A DNA stretch of 6,142 nt, taken from the NCBI GenBank assembly GCA_007571115.1, contig RKSA01000120.1:1-6142 (forward strand). Reading direction: 5' to 3'. Origin of the DNA: Gammaproteobacteria bacterium (GTDB lineage Bacteria > Pseudomonadota > Gammaproteobacteria > Pseudomonadales > Pseudohongiellaceae). A program made the translations under genes and the position numbers. Under the pieces are notes generated by a model. That model saw nothing but the letters and a program-made list of their open reading frames with translations. It did not search any database and was not told the DNA's origin. Every line of letters starts with the position of its first letter. Position 1 is the first letter of the stretch. Of this stretch, positions 1 to 5,677 are shown one piece after another.

Positions 1-1298
1 TTGCGCAGCTCGATGGCGACCGTCGTTCCGGTCAAATCGAGGGCCTGGCGGAAGCTGTTTTGCAGATAGCGACGGTAATGGCCCGGCAGTTTTTCCACCT
101 GCTTGCCGTGAATCACGACCTGGGGCGGATTGTGGCCGCCGAGGTGGGCGTAGCGCGGCTTGATCCTGCGCCCTTGCACGAGCGGCGGCGGATTGGCTGC
201 GAGGGCCTGCTCGAGCATTCGCGTCAAGGCGTTGGTCGCGACGCTCTTGCGCGAGGACTCCCAGGCGGCGTGGATCGACTCGTACAAGTCGCCGACCCCG
301 CTGCCGTGCAAGGCGGAGATGAAATGCCTGGGAACGAAATCGACGAAACCGAGGCGGCGCTCGATCTCGCGCCTGATCCATTGCCGCCGGTCTTGCCCGA
401 TGCCATCCCACTTGTTGAACGCGATGACCAGGGCCTTGCCGGTATCGAGCACGTGGCCGAGCAGATGCAAGTCCTGCTCGACGATGCCTTCCCGGGAATC
501 GGCGAGCAAGGCCACCACATCGGACTTCTCGATCGCCTGCAGCGACTTGACGACCGAGAACTTTTCCACAACTCCCCTGGTCTTGCCGCGACGGCGGATT
601 CCTGCGGTGTCGATGAGCAGATAGCGGCGACCGTCGCGCTCGAAGGGAATCTCGATGCTGTCGCGGGTCGTCCCCGGCTCGTCGTAGACGAGCATCCGCG
701 GCTCGCCGAGCAAGCGGTTGACCAGGGTCGACTTGCCGACATTGGGGCGGCCGGCGAAGGTGATCCTGATGCGATCGTCGGATCGGTCCGGCGCGGCGCG
801 CTCCTCCACCCCAAGCCGGTCGAGCACTTCGCCGAGCAGGCTGCGAACGCCGATGCCTTGCGCCGCAGCGATGGCAAAAACCTCCGGTGCGCCGAGCTCG
901 TGGAATTCGGCACGGGCCTGATCGGGGTCGAGCCCATCGATCTTGTTCACGACGAGCACACAGGACTTGCCTTGCTCGCGCAAGGATTGGCGGATTCTCG
1001 CGTCCTCGGGGGTCAGCCCGTCCCGGGCGTCGACGAGCAGCAGAACCAGATCGGCTTCGGCAACGGCTTGCATCGCCTGGGCCTGCACTTCCCGGTCGAT
1101 TCCCCCGGCAGCGGCGGTCAGCCCGCCCATGTCGATCACCAGGAACTTTCTGCCATCGAGCTCGCCTTCGCCGTATTGCCGATCACGGGTCAATCCGGGC
1201 AGGTTGACCGTCAAGGCGTCGCGGCTCGCAGTGAGGCGGTTGAACAAGGTCGACTTGCCGACGTTGGGCCGACCAACGAGGGCGATGGCGGGTCTCAT
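1..1298 (-). CDS. der: Ribosome-associated GTPase Der (EngA), 3' end cut by window edge
   Basis: Der is an essential double GTPase that acts in the cytoplasm on late assembly of the 50S ribosomal subunit. I read the frame base by base: 432 codons from the ATG at 1298 stay open to base 1, and comparison with E. coli Der suggests that roughly 30 C-terminal residues lie outside. The first G domain has the P-loop GRPNVGKS at residues 9-16, DMGG at 56-59 and NKID at 118-121. The second has GRPNVGKS at 183-190, DTAG at 230-233 and NKWD at 295-298. A KH-like C-terminal domain follows (KPRYAHLGGHNPP region). The linker between G domains is short and lacks the long acidic stretch of the E. coli protein. 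The G3 motif of the first domain has Met where Thr is usual. The start fits the family N-terminus (MRPAIALVGRPNVGKS) but has no Shine-Dalgarno; it lies 13 bp after the bamB stop, so coupling is likely. Identity is very secure. Confidence 0.97.
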   Translation of the reverse strand, partial: MRPAIALVGRPNVGKSTLFNRLTASRDALTVNLPGLTRDRQYGEGELDGRKFLVIDMGGLTAAAGGIDREVQAQAMQAVAEADLVLLLVDARDGLTPEDARIRQSLREQGKSCVLVVNKIDGLDPDQARAEFHELGAPEVFAIAAAQGIGVRSLLGEVLDRLGVEERAAPDRSDDRIRITFAGRPNVGKSTLVNRLLGEPRMLVYDEPGTTRDSIEIPFERDGRRYLLIDTAGIRRRGKTRGVVEKFSVVKSLQAIEKSDVVALLADSREGIVEQDLHLLGHVLDTGKALVIAFNKWDGIGQDRRQWIRREIERRLGFVDFVPRHFISALHGSGVGDLYESIHAAWESSRKSVATNALTRMLEQALAANPPPLVQGRRIKPRYAHLGGHNPPQVVIHGKQVEKLPGHYRRYLQNSFRQALDLTGTTVAIELR

Positions 1299-1311
1299 GG
1301 GGAGGGCCCGG

Positions 1312-2472
1312 TCACTCGATGGCGAGCGCCATCAAGGTTCCGCCATTGCCATAAACGTACAAGCGTCCATCGACGGCGAGGATGCTGGCGCGAACGCCGT
1401 CGCTATCGACCTGCCTGCGACCGACGATGCGGCCATCGATCTGCGACAGCACGTGGACATAGCCCTGGAAATCGGCGACCACGACGTAGTTGCCGAGCGT
1501 GCGCGGGCCGGTCACGGCGCGGTATTCGAGATCCTCGTTGCTCCAGATGATCTCGTCGCTGTTGTCGCGAACCGCGATGACGTGGCTCGCGTCCGAGCTG
1601 AAGTAGATGTTGCCGAATCCCCGGTCAAGGCCGTGATAGCTCGAGGCTTCCATTCCCCAGACGATCCTGCCGGTGGCGACATCGAATGCCATGACATTGC
1701 CCTGGTAGCTCGAAGCGAGCACGCGATTGCCGTCGAGGTACAGGTCGCCATCGGCGTCGATCACGCGATCGATGTCGTAGCGGCCTTCGGGAACCGCGAT
1801 TCGCTCTTCCCAGCGCCAGATGCCGTCCTCCGCCGCGACCGAGACGAGCGTGCCATTGCTGAAGCCGGCGATGACATAGCCCTGGGGAGTGATGACTGGC
1901 CGGTTGGTGCCGCGCAGGGTCAGTGCCGGCAAGGTCGTTTCGTAGATCCAGCGCCGCGATCCATTGCCGGCATCGAGGGCGATCAGCTTGCCGTCGACGG
2001 TCTGCACGACGACGACATCGCCATCGGTTTGCGGCGGCGACAGGACTTCGCTCGTGACGGGGCCTCGCCAAAGCTCCTCGCCGGTGAACTGGTTGAAGCT
2101 GACGACTTCGGCGCTGGCGGTGCCGACGAACACGAGCCCATTGCCGGCGCCAACTCCGCCGGTGATCGTCTCGTCGTCGAGCCGCGCGCGCCAGAGCAGC
2201 TCGCCGGTGGCGAGCTCGTAGCCATGCACATAGCCATTCTCGCTCGCGGCGAAAATGCGCTCGCCATCGACTGCCGGAGTCAATTCGAAATAGTCCTGCC
2301 CCTGGCCGTTGCCGATGTTCGCGCTCCAGACGCGGCGCAATTCGACTTCTTCGTCGATGCCTTGCAACTGGGCCGGGGGATTGACTTCGTCATCGGCAAG
2401 CCAGCCCCCGGAACCCAGCGAGCACGCCGTGCAGAAAACGGGAAGCAGCAACAGCATCGAGCGCGAATTCAT
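1312..2472 (-). CDS. bamB: Outer membrane assembly lipoprotein BamB (beta-propeller)
   Basis: BamB is the lipoprotein scaffold of the BAM complex, which inserts beta-barrel proteins into the outer membrane; it binds BamA from the periplasmic side. The product is 386 residues. A short lipoprotein signal (MNSRSMLLLLPVFCTAC) ends at Cys17; Ser at +2 predicts outer-membrane sorting. The rest shows PQQ-type propeller repeats with recurrent Gly...Trp blade motifs: TGELLW (89-94), TGEELW (130-135), GNGSRRW (169-175), EDGIWRW (215-221), TGRIVW (267-272), SDEIIW (305-310) and a degenerate DGRIVG (346-351). I chose the ATG at 2472 because GAGGGG lies 6 bp upstream and the signal peptide then starts properly; an in-frame start at 2502 would overlap yfgM and add 10 residues before the signal. 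The lipobox has Cys at -3 (CTAC), which is atypical. Position between yfgM and der matches the known cluster. Confidence 0.95.
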   Translation of the reverse strand: MNSRSMLLLLPVFCTACSLGSGGWLADDEVNPPAQLQGIDEEVELRRVWSANIGNGQGQDYFELTPAVDGERIFAASENGYVHGYELATGELLWRARLDDETITGGVGAGNGLVFVGTASAEVVSFNQFTGEELWRGPVTSEVLSPPQTDGDVVVVQTVDGKLIALDAGNGSRRWIYETTLPALTLRGTNRPVITPQGYVIAGFSNGTLVSVAAEDGIWRWEERIAVPEGRYDIDRVIDADGDLYLDGNRVLASSYQGNVMAFDVATGRIVWGMEASSYHGLDRGFGNIYFSSDASHVIAVRDNSDEIIWSNEDLEYRAVTGPRTLGNYVVVADFQGYVHVLSQIDGRIVGRRQVDSDGVRASILAVDGRLYVYGNGGTLMALAIE

Positions 2473-2478
2473 GACGAG

Positions 2479-2484
2479 CCCCTC
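2479..2484 (-). promoter_or_regulatory. Ribosome binding site of bamB
   Basis: GAGGGG on the minus strand, 6 bp before the ATG at 2472. It overlaps the TGA stop of yfgM (2483-2485), so terminating yfgM ribosomes finish on the bamB ribosome binding site. It decides the bamB start in favour of 2472 over the in-frame 2502. Confidence 0.75.
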
Positions 2485-3157
2485 ATTCCGCAACGCCGGC
2501 ATTTTCCAGTTTCATGCGCAATCCGCCACTGACCGAACCGGCATCCCGGGCTGCGAGCCACGAATCCCGGGCATCTTCAGGGCGTCTGAGGGCCAGATAG
2601 ATGTCGCCGCGCAATTCGTGGAAACCGGGCTCGAAACTTCCAGGATCGATACCGTTGACGAACTGCAATGCCCGCTCGAAATCGCCTCTGGCGAGAATCA
2701 CTCGAGCGAGCCGCAGGCTCGCGACCAGGGCCAGTCCTTCGTCGGTGCGCTGCAAGATGCTCGTCGAAGGATTGTCGACCACCCATTGCAAGGCCTCCTC
2801 GGCGGCTTCGAGATCGCCTTGCAGAACCGACTGCCGAGCGCTGAACAGCGCAGCATAGCGGGCGTAGGCCGAACCGGGGTGCTCTTCCATCAACTGGCTC
2901 GCCAAGGCGATGACCGCCTCGGCATCGGCCTCCTCGCCGGAATCCTCGCCGACACCCTCGGTTCCGTTCGCGGCGAGCACCTGCTCGTACAGGTCGGAAG
3001 CCGCCTCGCGGCTGGCAGCGCTCGAATGCTGCCAAAAGCTCCAGCCGCCGTAAGCGGCGGCCGCGACGACCACGATCAGCAACAGGGACTTGCCGTGCTC
3101 GTCCCACCATTGCTTGAGCGCTTCGATGTTCTCTTCTTCAGCGGCGCTGATGGCCAC
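2483..3157 (-). CDS. yfgM: YfgM, TPR-containing ancillary SecYEG translocon subunit
   Basis: YfgM family proteins are inner-membrane proteins with a periplasmic tetratricopeptide (TPR) domain. In E. coli YfgM associates with the SecYEG translocon and the chaperone PpiD and hands on secreted proteins. This copy has 224 residues, slightly longer than the E. coli one (about 206). A short acidic cytoplasmic N-terminus (EEENIEALKQWWDEHGKS) is followed by one membrane span at about 24-42 and then a helical TPR-like region from about 50 to the end. Recognisable family segments are LRLARVILARGD (148-159) and ELRGDIYLAL (181-190). An acidic stretch at about 67-80, rich in Glu and Asp, looks like an insertion relative to E. 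coli. The start is GTG at 3157, supported by AGGAG 6 bp upstream. It probably has its own promoter in the gap after hisS. Confidence 0.92.
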   Translation of the reverse strand: MAISAAEEENIEALKQWWDEHGKSLLLIVVVAAAAYGGWSFWQHSSAASREAASDLYEQVLAANGTEGVGEDSGEEADAEAVIALASQLMEEHPGSAYARYAALFSARQSVLQGDLEAAEEALQWVVDNPSTSILQRTDEGLALVASLRLARVILARGDFERALQFVNGIDPGSFEPGFHELRGDIYLALRRPEDARDSWLAARDAGSVSGGLRMKLENAGVAE

Positions 3158-3163
3158 AGCCTG

Positions 3164-3168
3164 CTCCT
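3164..3168 (-). promoter_or_regulatory. Ribosome binding site of yfgM
   Basis: AGGAG on the minus strand, 6 bp before the GTG codon at 3157. It is the strongest Shine-Dalgarno sequence in the window and fixes a non-ATG start for yfgM. Confidence 0.8.
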
Positions 3169-3186
3169 GGAAGTTGCCAAACGGCT

Positions 3187-3216
3187 ATTATAGAACTTGC
3201 GTGATGAATTTGTATG
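3187..3216 (-). promoter_or_regulatory. Candidate sigma-70 promoter for yfgM-bamB-der
   Basis: A perfect -10 hexamer TATAAT lies at 3192-3187 on the minus strand. With an 18-bp spacer, the best -35 is CATACA at 3216-3211, matching TTGACA at only its last three positions. There is no extended -10 TG. Transcription would start near 3180, about 23 bp before the GTG of yfgM. It sits in the only intergenic gap of more than about 15 bp, which is AT-richer than the coding DNA around it. The -10 is convincing and the -35 weak, so I infer a moderate internal promoter or one needing an activator. Confidence 0.5.
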
Positions 3217-3229
3217 GTTGCGCACCGGT

Positions 3230-4558
3230 TCATTGCGCTGCGCCAAGCTGGCGCCATGCATGATCGGTCGCGAGCAAGGCGCCGATTTCGGCGACGCATT
3301 GCTCGACCGGCAGCAGTCGCGGCGGGAAGCTGTTGTCGAGAGCGCGCAGTTTCACCTGCGGCGGCGCCCCCGCAAGGCCCGGCATGACGATGACGGCGAG
3401 CCTCGCGCGCATTTCCCAGGCGCGCTTGATCTGTTGCGCAAGCTTGCCACCGCCGCATTGGCAGACGATACTGCGACCGGGATGCAGCGCCCGCAGGCGG
3501 CGCGCCAGGGCCTGGGCTTCGGCAGGGGTTGCGGCAGAGGTTGCGCCAGGGTCGACGATGACGCATACGTCGGGATGCGCTCGCGCTGCGTCGGGCAGTT
3601 TCTGCTGGCTTTCGAGCAACAGCGCCAAGCGCTCGATACCGATGGCGAAACCCGCCGCCGGCGTCGGCCGGCCGCCAAGCTGGGCGACGAGTCCGTCATA
3701 GCGGCCACCACCGCAGACCGCTCCCTGGGCGCCGAGTTCGGTGGTCGTCCATTCGAACACGCAGCCGTTGTAATAGTCGAGGCCGCGCACCAGCGAGGGA
3801 TTCTCGACGAAATCGATGCCGGCGCCGGCGAGCAGCTCTTTCAATCCTTCGTAATGCGCGACTTCTGCCGCGCCCAGATAGCCCGACATCGCCGGGGCCT
3901 CGCGCAATACCTGCTGATTGCCGGGATGCTTGCTATCGAGCACGCGGAAGGGATTGACGCCGATCCTGCTCCTTGCGCTGGCATCGAGCTCGTCGGCCCT
4001 GCTCGCCAGGTATTGCCCGAGAACCTCTCCATAGCGCTGCCGGTCTGCGGCGCTGCCGATGTTGTTCAATTGCAGCGTCAGGCAGCCTGCCAGGTCGAGC
4101 CTGCTCCAGAACGCCGCCGACAGCTCGATGACCTCGGCATCGATATCGGGCCCCGCCATGCCGAAAGCCTCGACGCCGAACTGGTGGAACTGGCGGTAGC
4201 GGCCTTTCTGTGGCCGTTCGCGGCGAAACATCGGCCCCTGGTACCAGAGACGTTGCTGGCGGTTGTACAGCAGCCCGTGCTGCTGCGCAGCGCGCACGCA
4301 GCCGGCGGTTCCCTCAGGACGCAGGCTGACCAGCTCGCCGCCGGCATCGGCGAAAGTGTACATCTCCTTCTCGACGATATCAGTCGCTTCGCCGATCGAG
4401 CGCTTGAACAACCGGGTCTGTTCGAGCAGGGGGAAGCGGATCTCGCGATAGCCGAAGGCCCGGGCGGTTTCGCGAAAGCGGTCCTCGAGATATTGCCTGG
4501 CTGGGGTCTGGTCGGGGAGGATGTCGTTCATCCCCCGGATTGCCTGAAGTTTCGACAT
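3230..4558 (-). CDS. hisS: Histidyl-tRNA synthetase
   Basis: HisRS charges tRNA-His with histidine in the cytoplasm. It is a class II synthetase that works as a homodimer. The protein is 442 residues, close to the usual bacterial length (E. coli 424). It opens with the family signature QAIRGMNDILP (5-15). Motif 2 is at 111-126 with FRRERPQKGRYRQF. The HisRS-specific motif LVRGLDYY is at 256-263, including the catalytic Arg258. GGGRYDG is at 283-289, and motif 3, GFAIGIERL, at 303-311. The C-terminal anticodon-binding domain runs from about 329 to the end. All expected catalytic residues are present, so it should be active. The ATG at 4558 is 6 bp after the ispG stop and has no recognisable Shine-Dalgarno, which suggests translation coupled to ispG. 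The start matches the conserved N-terminus of the family. Confidence 0.98.
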   Translation of the reverse strand: MSKLQAIRGMNDILPDQTPARQYLEDRFRETARAFGYREIRFPLLEQTRLFKRSIGEATDIVEKEMYTFADAGGELVSLRPEGTAGCVRAAQQHGLLYNRQQRLWYQGPMFRRERPQKGRYRQFHQFGVEAFGMAGPDIDAEVIELSAAFWSRLDLAGCLTLQLNNIGSAADRQRYGEVLGQYLASRADELDASARSRIGVNPFRVLDSKHPGNQQVLREAPAMSGYLGAAEVAHYEGLKELLAGAGIDFVENPSLVRGLDYYNGCVFEWTTTELGAQGAVCGGGRYDGLVAQLGGRPTPAAGFAIGIERLALLLESQQKLPDAARAHPDVCVIVDPGATSAATPAEAQALARRLRALHPGRSIVCQCGGGKLAQQIKRAWEMRARLAVIVMPGLAGAPPQVKLRALDNSFPPRLLPVEQCVAEIGALLATDHAWRQLGAAQ

Positions 4559-4564
4559 CGACGG

Positions 4565-5677
4565 TCACGCGCTGGCGATGATGTTCTTGGCGGCAGCCTG
4601 CTTTTCCATCACCCGGCGGCGCACCATGGCCTCGAGCTCGTCGAGCAGCTCCGCATTGTCGACCTTGTGATGGGGGGCGCCGTCAAGATACGCCATGTTG
4701 GCAGGGCTCGCTCCGGTAAGCCCGATTTCCGCCTCCCGCGCCTCGCCCGGGCCATTGACGATGCAGCCGATCACCGCGACCTCGACCGGAGTGATGATGT
4801 CCTCGAGGCGCTGCTCGAGCTGATTGACGATATCGATCACGTCGAAATTCTGCCGCGAGCAGCTCGGGCAGGCGACCAGATTGACTCCCTTGTGGCGCAA
4901 TCCGAGGCTTTTGAGAATGTCGAATCCAACCTTGATCTCCTCGACCGGGTCCGCAGCCAGCGATACGCGGATCGTGTCGCCGATTCCTTCCATCAGCAGT
5001 GCGCCGATGCCGATCGCGGACTTCACCGTGCCGCCACGCAAGCCCCCCGCTTCGGTGATGCCGAGGTGGAAGGGGTTGTCGATCTGGCCCGCGAGACCGC
5101 GATACGCGGCGAGCGTCATGAACACATCCGAGGACTTGAGGCTGATCTTGAAATCGTGGAAATCGAGCTTGTCGAGTATCTCGATCTGCTGCAGGGCCGA
5201 CTCGATCATCGCCGTTGCGTTGGGTTCCCTGTACTTGCGCAGCAGCGCCTTGCCGAGCGAGCCCGCATTGACGCCGATCCGCATCGGCACTCCCTTGTCC
5301 CTGGCGCTGCCGACCACGGCGCGCACCCGCTCCTCGCGACCGATATTGCCCGGGTTGATGCGCAGGCAATCGACGCCATGCTCGAGCACTTCGAGCGCGA
5401 TGCGATGATCGAAGTGGATGTCGGCGACGAGGGGCAACGACACTGCCGCGCGAATTTCGCGAAACGCCTCGGCGGCTTCCATGGTCGGAACCGATACCCG
5501 GACGATGTCGGCGCCGACCGCCCCGAGCGCCTCGATCTGGGCGACGGTCGCTGCAACATCGCAGGTCTCGGTATTGGTCATGCTTTGCACCGAAATCGGC
5601 GCATCGCCTCCCACGGCCACCCCGCCGACCATGATCTGGCGGGTTTTGCGGCGCTCGATCGCAGATGGCGTTTTCAT
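4565..5677 (-). CDS. ispG: 4-hydroxy-3-methylbut-2-en-1-yl diphosphate synthase (IspG/GcpE)
   Basis: IspG catalyses the penultimate step of the MEP pathway: reductive conversion of 2-C-methyl-D-erythritol 2,4-cyclodiphosphate to HMBPP, using a [4Fe-4S] cluster. The product is 370 residues (E. coli 372), the compact bacterial form without the extra middle domain of plant enzymes. The TIM-barrel part carries VQSMTNT (30-36), GADIVRVSVPT (55-65), VADIHFD (84-90), RINPGNIG (106-113) and GITEAG (206-211). The C-terminal part holds the cluster ligands Cys270 and Cys273 (ACPSC), Cys305 and Glu312 (GCIVNGPGE), at the same numbers as in E. coli. The ATG at 5677 matches the family N-terminus (IERRKTRQIMVG). 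The frame stays open further upstream to 5944, but that stretch is the rodZ-like gene in another frame and the resulting Arg-rich extension is not real. The start overlaps the upstream stop as ATGA and lacks a Shine-Dalgarno. Confidence 0.98.
   Translation of the reverse strand: MKTPSAIERRKTRQIMVGGVAVGGDAPISVQSMTNTETCDVAATVAQIEALGAVGADIVRVSVPTMEAAEAFREIRAAVSLPLVADIHFDHRIALEVLEHGVDCLRINPGNIGREERVRAVVGSARDKGVPMRIGVNAGSLGKALLRKYREPNATAMIESALQQIEILDKLDFHDFKISLKSSDVFMTLAAYRGLAGQIDNPFHLGITEAGGLRGGTVKSAIGIGALLMEGIGDTIRVSLAADPVEEIKVGFDILKSLGLRHKGVNLVACPSCSRQNFDVIDIVNQLEQRLEDIITPVEVAVIGCIVNGPGEAREAEIGLTGASPANMAYLDGAPHHKVDNAELLDELEAMVRRRVMEKQAAAKNIIASA
5674..5677 (-). other. ATGA stop/start overlap between the rodZ-like gene and ispG
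   Basis: On the minus strand, ATG of ispG (5677-5675) and TGA of the rodZ-like gene (5676-5674) share two bases. ispG has no good Shine-Dalgarno in the preceding 20 bp, so this looks like termination-reinitiation coupling. Confidence 0.85.

Noticed and set aside
1299..1311. The GGGCCC-containing C-rich run between bamB and der as a regulatory site.
   Set aside because: A 6-bp palindrome in GC-rich DNA is expected by chance, and there is no room for a larger element.
2473..2502. A start of BamB at 2502, 10 residues further upstream.
   Set aside because: It would put uncharacteristic residues before the lipoprotein signal and overlap yfgM. The ATG at 2472 has a well-placed GAGGGG.
60..2532. 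Long plus-strand open frames (60-1550 and 943-2532) opposite der and bamB.
   Set aside because: They mirror the codon structure of the minus-strand genes, and the products resemble no known family.
3171..3228. Short inverted repeats in the hisS-yfgM gap (AAGTT/AACTT and an ACCGGT palindrome) as a possible terminator or operator.
   Set aside because: The stems are only 5-6 bp with poor loops and no following T run, so they are not better than chance.
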